Of a stretch of DNA of 64,000 bases, positions 33,006 through 41,807 are shown piece by piece. The stretch comes from [Zimmermannella] faecalis ATCC 13722 (GTDB lineage Bacteria > Actinomycetota > Actinomycetes > Actinomycetales > Microbacteriaceae). Position numbers and translations under genes: made by a program. The notes under the pieces are model-generated. The model had not been told where the DNA came from, made no database searches, and saw only the letters and a list, made by a program, of their open reading frames with translations. The DNA lies in assembly GCF_000381765.1 (NCBI RefSeq), contig NZ_KB907076.1, positions 124,001 through 188,000 on the forward strand. Direction: 5' to 3'. How positions within the stretch are numbered: the stretch's first letter is position 1; each line of letters begins with the position of its first letter.

Positions 33006-34245
33006 CTTGCGATTGTACGGCGAGGCCGTCGGCGAGCGCTCGCACGGCCGCGCGGTCGGGCTTGCCGCTCGCGAGGCGCGGGAGCTCGGGCACGCGCACG
33101 AGCAGCGCGGGCCGCGCGGCCCGGCCGAGCGGTTCGAGGGCGGCGAGGATGCGCGGCCAGGGTTCGGCCGCCACCAGCGTCGCGTCGCGGGTCGCGGCGT
33201 CGACCGTCGGTGCCGCGACTTCGGGGTCGGCCGCGACGAGCGCGACCGCCTCGCCCCACTCGCGGCTCGCAACTGGCACCGCGACGACGTCGGTGAACGC
33301 CCCGGTTGAGGCCGCGGCAAGCGTCACCTCGTCGAGGTTCACCTTGAGCCCGCCCGAGATGATCACGCTGTCGAAGCGGCCCGTCACCGCGACGGTGCCC
33401 GTCTCGTCGACCGTGCCGGCGTCGCCCGTTCGGTACCAGCGCTCCCCCGCCTCGTCGGTGACGAACGCGGCGCCGGTGCGGGTCGGGTCGTCGAGGTAGC
33501 CGACCGCGAGCGAGGGCGACGCGACCCAGAGCTCGCCGTCGACGGCGCGCATCCGCACCCCCGGCAGCGGGCGCGCGTTGTACGCGGCGCCGCCGCTCGT
33601 CTCGCTCGAGCCGTACGTCGTCACGGCGTTCCAGCCGAGCTCGCGGGCGCGGGCGAGCAGGTCGCGGGGCGTCGCCTGGCCGCCGACGAGGATCGCGTCG
33701 AAGCGGGCCATCGTCGCGTCGAGGTCGGGCGTTGCACCGGCATCGGCCGCGTCGACGAGCCGGCGCAGCTGCGCGGGCACGAGCGACACGTAGCGCCGCT
33801 CCCCCGTGAGCCTGCTGGCGTCGGCGACGAAGCCCTCGGGCGTGAAGGCGCCCGGGCTCGCGACGACCGGCGTCGTGCCCGCGACGAGCGAGCGCACCAG
33901 CACCTGCGCGCCGGCGATGTAGTGCCCGGGCAGGCACAGGAGCCACTGGGGGCGCGCATCCGCGTCGCCGCCGAGCTCGCCGAGCCGCTCGTGCGTCGCG
34001 GCCGCGGCGGTGCGCAGGCCCGCACCCGTGAGCATGACGCGCTTCGGCTTTGCGGTCGAGCCGCTCGTCTCAATCACGAGCGCGACCCTGTCGGGCACGC
34101 GCGCGCCGGCGAGCTCCGGCGTCGCCGCGTCTTCGCCCGCGGGGCGAGGGAGGAGCGCCGGGCCCTGCCCCGCGAGCGCCTCGCGGAGCTCGGCGAAGAA
34201 CTCGAGCGGGTCGGCGACGGCGACCTCGCGCAGCGGACGAGTCAC
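32983..34245 (-). CDS. menE: o-Succinylbenzoate--CoA ligase
   Basis: A 420-residue acyl-CoA synthetase of the AMP-forming family, converting o-succinylbenzoate to its CoA ester. Visible are the phosphate-binding loop VIETSGSTAKPKRVMLT, TTYGSSETSGGAAYN, the adenine-contact GRFDSVIISGGLKVN and the catalytic lysine in LASGKPDRAAV. It is shorter than E. coli-type acyl-CoA synthetases because the N-terminus is trimmed, as is common in actinobacterial MenE. The GTG at 34245 is 10 bp after the menB stop. Confidence 0.9.
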   Translation of the reverse strand: MTRPLREVAVADPLEFFAELREALAGQGPALLPRPAGEDAATPELAGARVPDRVALVIETSGSTAKPKRVMLTGAGLRTAAAATHERLGELGGDADARPQWLLCLPGHYIAGAQVLVRSLVAGTTPVVASPGAFTPEGFVADASRLTGERRYVSLVPAQLRRLVDAADAGATPDLDATMARFDAILVGGQATPRDLLARARELGWNAVTTYGSSETSGGAAYNARPLPGVRMRAVDGELWVASPSLAVGYLDDPTRTGAAFVTDEAGERWYRTGDAGTVDETGTVAVTGRFDSVIISGGLKVNLDEVTLAAASTGAFTDVVAVPVASREWGEAVALVAADPEVAAPTVDAATRDATLVAAEPWPRILAALEPLGRAARPALLVRVPELPRLASGKPDRAAVRALADGLAVQSQGGKAEAQ

Positions 34246-34255
34246 GCTCGCCGCC

Positions 34256-35167
34256 CTAGTAGTACCAGGGGAACGGGCCCCAGTCGGGGTCGCGTTTCTC
34301 GAGGAACGCGTCGCGCCCCTCGACCGCCTCATCGGTCATGTAGCCGAGGCGCGTCGCCTCGCCCGCGAACAGCTGCTGGCCGGCGAGGCCGTCGTCTTGC
34401 AGGTTCATCGCGAACTTCAGCATGCGAATCGCGGTCGGCGACTTCGTGAGAATCGTCTCGGCCATCTTGAGCGCCTCGACCTCGAGCTCCGCGTGCGGCA
34501 CGACGCGGTTCACGGCGCCGACCTCGTAGGCGCGCTGGGCGTCGTACTCCTCTGCGAGGAAGAACGCCTCGCGGGCGAACTTCTGCCCCACCTGCTTCGC
34601 GAAGTACGCAGAGCCGTACCCCGCATCGAACGACCCGACGTTCGCATCCGTCTGCTTGAACTTGCCGTGCTCGCGCGAGGCGATCGTGAGGTCGGTGACG
34701 ACGTAGAGCGAGTGCCCACCGCCGGCCGCCCAGCCGTTCACGACCGAGATCACGACCTTCGGCATGAACCGAATGAGCCGCTGCACCTCGAGAATGTGGA
34801 GCCGCCCGGCCTTCGCCTGGTCGACCGTGTCGGCCGTCTCGCCCTCGGCGTAGCGGTAGCCGTCGCGGCCGCGGATGCGCTGGTCGCCTCCCGAGCAGAA
34901 GGCGTGGCCGCCGTCCTTCGGGCTCGGGCCGTTGCCGGTGAGCAGCACAACGCCGACCTTCGGGTTCTGCCGGGCGTCGTCGAGGGCGGTGTAGAGCTCG
35001 TCGACGGTCTTCGGGCGGAACGCGTTGCGCACCTCCGGACGGTCAAACGCGACGCGCGCGATGCGGCCCGTCGTGTCGAGGTGGTACGTGATGTCGGTGA
35101 ACTCGAATCCCTCGACGGCGCGCCAGCGCTCGGGGTCGAACACGTCGGAAACTTGCTCGGTCGTCAT
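34256..35167 (-). CDS. menB: 1,4-dihydroxy-2-naphthoyl-CoA synthase
   Basis: A 303-residue crotonase-fold enzyme that closes the naphthoate ring. The MenB-specific features are FCSGGDQRIRGRDGY (oxyanion/bicarbonate region), VNGWAAGGGHSLYVVTDLTIAS, SFDAGYGSAYFAKQVGQKFARE and the C-terminal EGRDAFLEKRDPDWGPFPWYY. These distinguish it from enoyl-CoA hydratases. It is the first gene of a menB-menE-menA strand group with short spacings, which indicates an operon. Confidence 0.95.
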   Translation of the reverse strand: MTTEQVSDVFDPERWRAVEGFEFTDITYHLDTTGRIARVAFDRPEVRNAFRPKTVDELYTALDDARQNPKVGVVLLTGNGPSPKDGGHAFCSGGDQRIRGRDGYRYAEGETADTVDQAKAGRLHILEVQRLIRFMPKVVISVVNGWAAGGGHSLYVVTDLTIASREHGKFKQTDANVGSFDAGYGSAYFAKQVGQKFAREAFFLAEEYDAQRAYEVGAVNRVVPHAELEVEALKMAETILTKSPTAIRMLKFAMNLQDDGLAGQQLFAGEATRLGYMTDEAVEGRDAFLEKRDPDWGPFPWYY

Positions 35168-35213
35168 GCCCTCAACCGTAGTCGTCGGGCGGGACCCACT
35201 TGTAGCCGGGCGC

Positions 35214-35651
35214 CTACCAGTCGATGGGGGCGTCGGGCAGCGTGCCGCCGTTCAGGATGAACTGCAGGATCGTGTTGAGCACGAGCCACGCGGGGGCCGC
35301 GCCGACGATGAAGCTGCAAATGAACGCGAAGATGCCGGTGCCGCGGCCCGACTTGAAGAAGATCGCGTAGAGCGCCGCGGTGATCGACGCGAAGCCGAGC
35401 GTGCCGGCGATGAGAATCCACATCTGCAGCTCGAACTGGCGGCCGATGCCGAAGAAGTTGAACAGGTACAGGCCGGCGATGACGTCGGCCGCGAGCGTGA
35501 GCACCGCGCCGAACATCGCCCAGTGGCCGACGCGCCAGCCGAGTGGATTGAGCATCTGGTCGACCCACGGCAGCGGCACGACGGTCGCGTGCCGGTACTC
35601 GGGGTCGCGCACGCGGCGGGGCTTGCTCGCGACGCTCTGCTCGATGGCCAT
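35214..35651 (-). CDS. Small four-helix membrane protein, hypothetical
   Basis: A 145-residue protein. After a charged N-terminus (MAIEQSVASKPRRVRDPEYR) there are three or four transmembrane helices (WAMFGAVLTLAADVIAGLYLFNFF, LQMWILIAGTLGFASITAALYAIFF, GIFAFICSFIVGAAPAWLVLNTILQFIL). The ATG at 35651 is chosen because the upstream reading is compositionally different. It precedes menB by 46 bp on the same strand and is divergent from menC. I do not recognise a family with a known role; a membrane function near quinone synthesis is only guilt by association. Confidence 0.7.
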   Translation of the reverse strand: MAIEQSVASKPRRVRDPEYRHATVVPLPWVDQMLNPLGWRVGHWAMFGAVLTLAADVIAGLYLFNFFGIGRQFELQMWILIAGTLGFASITAALYAIFFKSGRGTGIFAFICSFIVGAAPAWLVLNTILQFILNGGTLPDAPIDW

Positions 35652-35773
35652 GGGAATCCGTTCGGTACCGCGGGTTGGTGAACTTGCCGAGTTTGTCTCG
35701 TGTAACGAAACCCAAGTGTAGTGCGCACTCGTCACGGGATGCGCCGACGCGGTGCGCGCGCGAAGATGAGCGT

Positions 35774-36805
35774 ATGACCGCTGCCGCCCTCGTCCCCATC
35801 GACGACCTGCTCGCCCGCACGCACGTCGTATCGCTACCGCTCAACACCCGGTTCCGCGGCGTCACCCATCGCGAGGCCGCGCTCATCGAGGGCGATCAGA
35901 CCGTCGATGGCGTGCCGGTGTGGAGCGAGTTCTCGCCGTTTTTTGAGTACGAGACCGCCGAGGCGGCGAACTGGCTCGCGGCCGCGCTCGAGTACGCGTT
36001 CGCGCCCGACCTCGACCGCTTCGCGGCCGGGACGGTGCCGGTGAACGCGACGGTGCCCGCCGTCGAGGCAGCGGCCGTGCCAGCGGTGCTCGCCCGCTAC
36101 GACGGGTGCGAGGTCGTGAAGGTGAAGGTCGCCGAGCGCGGGCAGCGGCTCGCCGACGACCTCGCGCGGCTCGAGGCGGTGCGGGCCGCGGCGCCGGATG
36201 CGCGCCTGCGAATCGACGCGAACGCCGGCTGGTCGGTAGCCGAGGCCGCCCGGGCCCTCACCGCCTTCGCCGACGCCGGCTTCGAGTTCGAGTACGCCGA
36301 GCAGCCGGTCGGCACGGTCACGGAACTCGCCGCGCTACGCCGCGAGCTCGCCGGCCGACCCGCCGCGGGCATCCGCCTCGCCGCCGACGAACTCGTGCGC
36401 AAGGCCGACGACCCGCTCGCGGTCGCGCGCTCGGGCACCGTCGACCACCTCGTCGTGAAGGCGCAGCCGCTCGGCGGGGTGCGCCGCGCGACCGCGATCG
36501 TGCGCGAGTCGGGACTCACCGCGACCGTGTCGAGCGCGCTCGACACGTCGGTCGGCATCGTCATGGGCGCGCAGCTCGCCGCCGGTCTCGCGAAGGCGGG
36601 GCTGCCGGTGTTCGCCGCGGGGCTCGGCACCGTGTCGTTGTTCGCCGACGAAGTCTCGGAGCCGCGTCGCCCCGTCGGCGGGCGCATCTCGCTCGCGCCG
36701 GTCGTGCCCGACGCGGCGGCGCTGCGCGAGCACGCGGCCACGCCCGACCGGGTCGCCTGGTGGCACGCGCGCATCCGCGCCTGCCACGCGGTGCTAGCTG
36801 GCTAA
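35774..36805 (+). CDS. menC: o-Succinylbenzoate synthase
   Basis: A 343-residue enolase-superfamily dehydratase making o-succinylbenzoate from SHCHC. Active-site elements are the K-x-K motif (VVKVKVAERG), metal ligands in RIDANAGWS, EYAEQPVGT and LAADELVRK, and the second lysine in VVKAQPLGG, then LDTSVGIVMGAQLA. It belongs to the actinobacterial MenC group. It completes the set menF-D-C-E-B-A-G seen here; a MenH hydrolase is not found in the window. A short CTGG repeat begins right after its stop. Confidence 0.92.
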   Translation: MTAAALVPIDDLLARTHVVSLPLNTRFRGVTHREAALIEGDQTVDGVPVWSEFSPFFEYETAEAANWLAAALEYAFAPDLDRFAAGTVPVNATVPAVEAAAVPAVLARYDGCEVVKVKVAERGQRLADDLARLEAVRAAAPDARLRIDANAGWSVAEAARALTAFADAGFEFEYAEQPVGTVTELAALRRELAGRPAAGIRLAADELVRKADDPLAVARSGTVDHLVVKAQPLGGVRRATAIVRESGLTATVSSALDTSVGIVMGAQLAAGLAKAGLPVFAAGLGTVSLFADEVSEPRRPVGGRISLAPVVPDAAALREHAATPDRVAWWHARIRACHAVLAG

Positions 36806-36821
36806 CTGGCTGGCTGGCTGG
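36806..36821. repeat. (CTGG)4 tetranucleotide repeat after menC
   Basis: Four perfect CTGG units begin immediately after the menC stop codon (TAA at 36803-36805), and the related GCTGGCTAA just before it encodes the last residues. It lies in the 32-bp convergent gap with ccsA, where slippage would not alter a protein unless it extended. Confidence 0.8.
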
Positions 36822-36837
36822 TTGCCGAGCGGGCGGG

Positions 36838-37908
36838 CTACAGGCCCGAGTAGGCGTGCAGGCCCTTGAAGAAGACGTTGACGATGCCGAAGTTGAACAT
36901 GACCGCGGCGAAGCCGGTGATCGACAGCCACGCCGACGGCGAACCGCGCCAGCCCTTCGTGCCGCGGGCGTGCAGGTAGCCGGCGTAGACCACCCAGATG
37001 ATGAAGGTCCACACCTCCTTGGTGTCCCAGCCCCAGTAGCGGCCCCACGCCGCCTCGGCCCAGATGGCGCCTGCGACGAGCGTGAAGGTCCAGAAGATGA
37101 ACCCGACGACGTTCACGCGGAACGAGAGGTCTTCGAGGCGCTCCGAACCGGGCAGGGCCGACATCGGGCCGCGGCGCGAGCTGCCGAGCCCCGCGCGGAT
37201 GCGCGCCTCGCGTCGCTGCTGCAGCAGCTGCAGCACCGAGAGCGCGAAGCCGAGGGCGAGGAACCCGGTGGCGAGCGACGCGATGAAGACGTGCACGACG
37301 AGCCAGCCCGACTGCAGCGCGGGCTGCAGCGGCATGACCTCGACGCGGAAACCGACCGTCGCGATGCCGAGGAACAGCGTCACCATGCCGGTGACGAACG
37401 TGCCGAGGAACCGCAGGTCTTGCCAGAACTGCGACACGAGGAACACGAGCACGATGAGCATCGTCGCCGTGAGCGTGAACTCGTACATGTTCGACCACGG
37501 CACACGCCCGGCCGCGAGGCCGAGCGTGAGCGCCGACGTGAAGTGCGCCGCGAAGCCGATGAGCGTCGCGACCATCGCGACCGGCAGCATCCGGGTGGCG
37601 CGGCGGTCGCGCCACGTCGCGCCGTCGGACTTCGTCGAGGTCGACTTCACGCCGCTGTCGGCCGACGCGTCGGCGGCCTTCGACGTGACGATGCCCGAGT
37701 CGGCGGCGGCCTGGCCGACGTTCGCGCCGACGAGCTCGCGGGCGGTCGCGCCGACCGCGGAGCCCGCGCTGCGGGCCGCGGCGGCCTTCTTCGCCTCGGC
37801 CGACCCGCGGTTCGCGAGGTCGAGCGCGAACAGAATGAACGCCACGGCGTAGACGCAGATCGTCACGTAGTAGGCGGTGTCAGACCAGGTGATGAGCGAT
37901 TCGATCAT
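36838..37908 (-). CDS. ccsA: Cytochrome c biogenesis protein CcsA/ResC (heme handling)
   Basis: A 356-residue polytopic membrane protein, half of the system II cytochrome c synthase that delivers heme to apocytochrome. The WWD-type heme motif reads WGRYWGWDTKEVW and is followed by TFIIWVVYAGYLHARGTKGWRG. About eight helices are present; the loop after helix 1 is long and Ala/Ser-rich (residues 28-75). It is the last gene of the operon with resB, ccdA and the TlpA-like gene, 64 bp after resB. Confidence 0.93.
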   Translation of the reverse strand: MIESLITWSDTAYYVTICVYAVAFILFALDLANRGSAEAKKAAAARSAGSAVGATARELVGANVGQAAADSGIVTSKAADASADSGVKSTSTKSDGATWRDRRATRMLPVAMVATLIGFAAHFTSALTLGLAAGRVPWSNMYEFTLTATMLIVLVFLVSQFWQDLRFLGTFVTGMVTLFLGIATVGFRVEVMPLQPALQSGWLVVHVFIASLATGFLALGFALSVLQLLQQRREARIRAGLGSSRRGPMSALPGSERLEDLSFRVNVVGFIFWTFTLVAGAIWAEAAWGRYWGWDTKEVWTFIIWVVYAGYLHARGTKGWRGSPSAWLSITGFAAVMFNFGIVNVFFKGLHAYSGL

Positions 37909-37923
37909 TGGGTGAGCTACTCA

Positions 37924-37941
37924 GGGCGGGGTGTCCCGCCC
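37924..37941. promoter_or_regulatory. Hairpin between resB and ccsA
   Basis: GGGCGGG and CCCGCCC form a 7-bp stem with a 4-nt loop in the 64-bp gap between the two genes. It could reduce read-through or protect the mRNA 3' end of resB. There is no U-tract on the coding strand side. Confidence 0.3.
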
Positions 37942-37972
37942 GTCTTTCTGGGCGTTAACGTGGCCGCCCGGT

Positions 37973-39667
37973 TCACGACTTGTCGCGCGCTGAATCGGCC
38001 GCGGCAGGGTTCTTCAAGGATACGAGTTGTTGCGTGCAGGCGTCCACGAGTTCGTTGATCGCCCGCGCGAGCTGCGGGTCTTCGCCGCGCGCGAGGCCGG
38101 CGAACTCGACGAGCAGGCCGTCGCCCGAGCGCTGCACCTTCACCCACGCTCGGCGGCGGGGCACGAGCAGCGACGCGATGAGGCCCGCGATCGCGAGGAA
38201 CACGCACACGGCGACCGGCACGCGCGTGTAGTCGCGGTGCACGTCGAACGAGGCGTAGCGGGGCACCTCGGCGTCCATCGTGATGCTCCCGAGGCCGTTC
38301 GGCAGCTCGACCGTCTCGCCGGGGCGCAGCGTCACGCCCTCCACGTCGGTGCCGCGGCCCGCGACCTGGGTCATGTTCTCGGTGTCGAGGCGGTACACCG
38401 ACGTCGGAATCCCGTCGTCGAGCCCGAGGTCGCCCGTGTACACGTTGAGCGTGAGCATGGGGTCGAGCAGGTCCTGGTGCACCGACGTGTACGCGCCCGA
38501 GTCGAGCTGCTGCGCCGTCGGATAGAAGAAGCCGACGAAGCCGACCTGCTCGGCGAGCCCGTCGGGAACCTTCACCACGCCGGTCGACGTGAGCTGCGTA
38601 TCCTGCGGGATGAACACGACCGAGTCGTGGAACACCTCGTTGCCGTCGGGGTCGCGCACCGTGATCGTGGGCGCGTAGCCGTTCGCGAGCAGGTAGGTGT
38701 CGGTGCCGTCCATGCGCAGCGGGTCGTTCACGCGCACCGTGTCGGTGTACGCCTCCTCGCCCGGATGCTGCACGGTGACGTGCGCCGTGTAGTCGATCGG
38801 AATGCCGATCGCGTTCTCGTTCTCGGTCTCGTAAGTGACGTCGAGCTTGTCGAGGCCGAGCGAGAAGCCCGGAATCTGCGACGGCGTGAAGAACCGGCCG
38901 GGCGTGAACGACGAGTAGCTCACGAGGCCGTTCACGTAGGTCTGCCCCTCGACGAGCACCCGCTGGCCGTGCCAGTTGAAGCCCGAGAGCACGCCGACCG
39001 CGATGATCACGCCGAGCATCGCCGTGTGGAAGATGAGGTTGCCGGTCTCGCGCAGGTAGCCGCGCTCGGCCGACACCGAGATCGTCGCGGCGCGCTTGCC
39101 GCGCTCGGGCGTCTCGAAGAGCTCGGTGCGGTACCGCCGCGAGCGCAGCTGCTTGCGGGCGAGGTCGACGATCTCGCCCTCGCGGCCGAGCCACCGCTCG
39201 TCGAGCCGCACGGTCGCGTACGCGTCGAGGCGCTCGAGGCGAGCCGGGGTGCGCGGCGGCTTCGAGCGCAGCGCCCGCAGGTGGTGGGCGGTGCGGGGCA
39301 GGATGCACCCGACGAGCGACACGAACAGCAGCAGGTAGATCGCCGAGAACCACCACGACGAATAGACGTCGAACATGCCCCACTGCTCGAGCACGGGCGC
39401 CGTGTCGGGGTGGTCGGTGAAGTACTGCGTGACGCCGTTCGGGTCGCTCGAGGTCTGCGGCACGAGCGAGCCGGGCACCGCAGCGATCGCGAGCAGCAGC
39501 AGGAGGATGATCGCCGTGCGCATGCTCGTGAGCCAGGTCCAGATGGCGCGCAGCGGGGCGAGGATGCGCGCGGCGGCGCCCCGGGGCTTCGAGCCTCGGG
39601 GGGCGGTGCGGGTGCTTGCTTCGAAGCCCGGCTTGCCGGCGTCGTAGTGATCAGAGGGGCGCGACAT
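37973..39667 (-). CDS. resB: Cytochrome c biogenesis protein ResB
   Basis: A 564-residue membrane protein with the ResB layout: three N-terminal helices (TAIILLLLLAIAAVPGSLVPQ, WWFSAIYLLLFVSLVGCILPR, LIFHTAMLGVIIAVGVLSGFN), a large extracytoplasmic domain, and a last helix ([24 protein letters not shown]). The SLVPQTSSDPNGVTQYF and ERGYLRETGNLIFH stretches are typical. Together with CcsA it forms the system II heme lyase. Its start overlaps the end of ccdA by 17 bp, suggesting coupling. Confidence 0.93.
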   Translation of the reverse strand: MSRPSDHYDAGKPGFEASTRTAPRGSKPRGAAARILAPLRAIWTWLTSMRTAIILLLLLAIAAVPGSLVPQTSSDPNGVTQYFTDHPDTAPVLEQWGMFDVYSSWWFSAIYLLLFVSLVGCILPRTAHHLRALRSKPPRTPARLERLDAYATVRLDERWLGREGEIVDLARKQLRSRRYRTELFETPERGKRAATISVSAERGYLRETGNLIFHTAMLGVIIAVGVLSGFNWHGQRVLVEGQTYVNGLVSYSSFTPGRFFTPSQIPGFSLGLDKLDVTYETENENAIGIPIDYTAHVTVQHPGEEAYTDTVRVNDPLRMDGTDTYLLANGYAPTITVRDPDGNEVFHDSVVFIPQDTQLTSTGVVKVPDGLAEQVGFVGFFYPTAQQLDSGAYTSVHQDLLDPMLTLNVYTGDLGLDDGIPTSVYRLDTENMTQVAGRGTDVEGVTLRPGETVELPNGLGSITMDAEVPRYASFDVHRDYTRVPVAVCVFLAIAGLIASLLVPRRRAWVKVQRSGDGLLVEFAGLARGEDPQLARAINELVDACTQQLVSLKNPAAADSARDKS

Positions 39668-40448
39668 ATCCGGGAAGAATAGATCCGATGTAGGAGACGA
39701 ACATCTGCCACACGCCCAGAATCATGAGCAGGCCGATGAGGATGATGAGGCTCGCGCCGACGATGTTGATCGTGCGCAGGTGCCGCTTGAGCCAGCCGAT
39801 CCAGCCGGTGGCCGAGCTCCAGAACACGGCGGCAAGCACGAACGGGATGCCGAGGCCGAGGCAGTAAACGAACGCGAGCAGCGCCCCGCGGCCCGCCGAG
39901 GCGGAGTCGAACGAGAGCGTCTGGATCGCGACGAGGGTCGGGCCGATGCAGGGCGCCCAGCCGATGGCGAAGATCGCGCCGAGCAGGGGCGCGCCGACGA
40001 GGCCCGCCGGGGCGCGGTTGAACTTCACGGTGCGCTGCCACGGTCCCGACACGCCGAGGAACACGAGGCCCATGAGCAGCACGACGATGCCGAGCACGCG
40101 CATGATCGGGTCTTGGTAGCGCAGGAACCACACGCCGAGCTGGCCGAAGAACGCGCCCGAGATGACGTAGATCACCGAGAACCCGAGCACGAACAGCGTC
40201 GCGCCGAGGGCGACGCGCGAGCGGGCGGGGCGGGTCACGACCGCCGTGCGCGTCGCTGCCTGCTGGCCGCGCGCATCCGCGGCACTCTTGTCGCTCTTGC
40301 GGGTGTCGCTCACGGCGCCGAGCAGGCCGATATAGCCGGGAATCACCGGGAGCACGCACGGCGATGCGAACGAGATGAGGCCCGCGAGCAGCGCGATCGG
40401 CAGGGCCGCGAGGAGCTGGCCGCTGATGATGACTTCGCCGGGGGACAC
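39651..40448 (-). CDS. ccdA: Cytochrome c biogenesis protein CcdA
   Basis: A 265-residue, six-helix thiol-redox membrane protein that carries electrons from thioredoxin across the membrane to the TlpA/ResA-type protein. The redox cysteines sit in SFASPCVLPVIPGYIG and GWAPCIGPTLVAI. It has the standard length for this DsbD-like family. Order TlpA-CcdA-ResB-CcsA is the conserved actinobacterial system II operon. Confidence 0.93.
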   Translation of the reverse strand: MSPGEVIISGQLLAALPIALLAGLISFASPCVLPVIPGYIGLLGAVSDTRKSDKSAADARGQQAATRTAVVTRPARSRVALGATLFVLGFSVIYVISGAFFGQLGVWFLRYQDPIMRVLGIVVLLMGLVFLGVSGPWQRTVKFNRAPAGLVGAPLLGAIFAIGWAPCIGPTLVAIQTLSFDSASAGRGALLAFVYCLGLGIPFVLAAVFWSSATGWIGWLKRHLRTINIVGASLIILIGLLMILGVWQMFVSYIGSILPGYVAPL

Positions 40449-40466
40449 GAGAACGCTGCGCTGGGG

Positions 40467-41060
40467 CTATTCGGCGAGCGCGTCGTCGATCATCGAGCTG
40501 AGCACCGACGGGTCGGCGACGCCGCGAATGACGGCGGCGACGGCGCCCGTGCGGTCGAGCACGAGGGTGGAGGGGATCGCCTGCGGCGACACGTTGTCGG
40601 CGAACGCGAGGCGCACCTCGGCGCCCTCGACGTCGAGGATGCTCGGGTAGGTGATGCCGAACTCGTCGGCGAACGACTGTGCGGTCGCCGCCTGGTCATA
40701 GACGTTGACGCCGACGAACTGCACGCCGTCGTCGGCGTACTCGGCGCTCGTCGCCTGGAGGTCTTCGGCCTCGATGCGGCAGGGCGGGCACGCCGCGTAC
40801 CAGAAGTTCACGACGATGACGTCACCCTCGTAGTCGCTGCTCGAGAAGGTGTCGCCCGACTCGGTCGGGCCCGAGAACTCGACGGGTGCGTCGCGCTGGT
40901 CGGCTGGGAAAACCTCCCACGAGCCATCGCCCGAGACGTAGCCCTGATCGGCGTCGGCCGCGTACTGCTGGGCGAACTCATCGTTCGCGCAGCCGCTGAG
41001 GGTGAGGGCGGCCGCGAGGCCGAGCGCGGTGATCGCCACCGCACGCTTGCGTGTTTTCAC
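40467..41060 (-). CDS. TlpA/ResA-type thiol-disulfide lipoprotein
   Basis: A 197-residue lipoprotein: signal peptide with lipobox LSGC at residue 24, then a thioredoxin fold with the active site NFWYAACPPCRIEAEDL and the cis-Pro segment SPQAIPSTLVLDRTG. It should reduce apocytochrome c cysteines before heme attachment, fed by CcdA. It overlaps the histidine phosphatase gene upstream by 4 bp and precedes ccdA by 18 bp. It corresponds in position to M. tuberculosis Rv0526. Confidence 0.9.
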   Translation of the reverse strand: MKTRKRAVAITALGLAAALTLSGCANDEFAQQYAADADQGYVSGDGSWEVFPADQRDAPVEFSGPTESGDTFSSSDYEGDVIVVNFWYAACPPCRIEAEDLQATSAEYADDGVQFVGVNVYDQAATAQSFADEFGITYPSILDVEGAEVRLAFADNVSPQAIPSTLVLDRTGAVAAVIRGVADPSVLSSMIDDALAE

Positions 41061-41704
41061 ACAGCTCCCTGGTCAATAGCCGCGGCGAGTTCGGCCGCGG
41101 CGGGTTCGTGATAGTCGGCTTCGCGGAAGCCGGTTGCCGGGTGGTATTCGAGCACGGTGATGCTCGACAGCGCGCACCGGCGCTTGGCCGGGTTGTGCGG
41201 GAGGGGCTGGTGGGTCAGTGCCCGATGCACCATCCAGATCGGCAATTGATGCGACACCACGATAACATCGGCGCCCTCCGAGGCCGCCGCCTGCTCGAGC
41301 AGCGCCGCGCGCATCCTGGCCACGATTTCACGGTATGGCTCGCCCCAGCTCGGGCGCCAGGGCTGCAGCAGGTGCTTCCAGTGCCGCGGCTCGCGCCACG
41401 CGCCGTTGCGGCCGCCGAGGCGCTCGCCCTCGAACTCGTTCCAGGGCTCGATCACGCGGTCGTCGATCACGGGCTCGAGGCCGAACGCCTTTGCGATCGG
41501 CGCGGCCGACTCGCGCGTGCGCTGCAGCGGCGAGACGACGAGGCGACCGGCGGGCACGCCGCGGGCGGCGAGGTCGTCGGCCGCGAGCTGCGCCATGCGG
41601 TGGCCGCGCTCGCTCAGGCCGTAGTTCGGCAGGCGTCCGTACAGAATACCCTCGGGGTTCTCGACTTCGCCGTGCCGCACCAGGTGGATCCGCTGCCCTT
41701 GCAT
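41057..41704 (-). CDS. Histidine phosphatase family protein
   Basis: A 215-residue phosphoglycerate-mutase-like phosphatase. The catalytic histidine lies in HLVRHGEVENP, and the second in VVSHQLPIWMVHR; RLPNYGLSERGHRMAQL is typical. The substrate is unknown. It leads the cytochrome c maturation operon, as does Rv0525 in M. tuberculosis. The start at 41704 (MQGQRIHLVRHGE) is preferred; the upstream frame runs through a 24-bp tandem duplication that repeats MTQPHL and may produce alternative longer starts (41737). Confidence 0.85.
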   Translation of the reverse strand: MQGQRIHLVRHGEVENPEGILYGRLPNYGLSERGHRMAQLAADDLAARGVPAGRLVVSPLQRTRESAAPIAKAFGLEPVIDDRVIEPWNEFEGERLGGRNGAWREPRHWKHLLQPWRPSWGEPYREIVARMRAALLEQAAASEGADVIVVSHQLPIWMVHRALTHQPLPHNPAKRRCALSSITVLEYHPATGFREADYHEPAAAELAAAIDQGAV

Positions 41705-41720
41705 GGGGTCAAGCCTATCG

Positions 41721-41768
41721 AGGTGCGGCTGCGTCATCGCCAAGAGGTGCGGCTGCGTCATCGCCAAG
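41721..41768. repeat. 24-bp exact tandem duplication at the histidine phosphatase start
   Basis: Two identical 24-nt units lie at 41721-41744 and 41745-41768. Being a multiple of three, the duplication keeps the upstream frame of the phosphatase open and duplicates an in-frame ATG (MTQPHL). It lies between the divergent phosphatase and aspS genes, so it also enlarges the aspS promoter region. Confidence 0.85.
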
Positions 41769-41807
41769 AGGGAGCGTGGTTTCGCCCCGGGCGACTAGGA
41801 TGGCGGG

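Noticed and set aside
36106-38058. A long Arg-rich frame across menC, ccsA and the resB end
   Set aside because: It is an out-of-frame shadow with extreme Arg content and no domain.
37917-39383. A 488-codon frame overlapping resB
   Set aside because: It is a different frame of resB with Arg/Pro-rich nonsense content.
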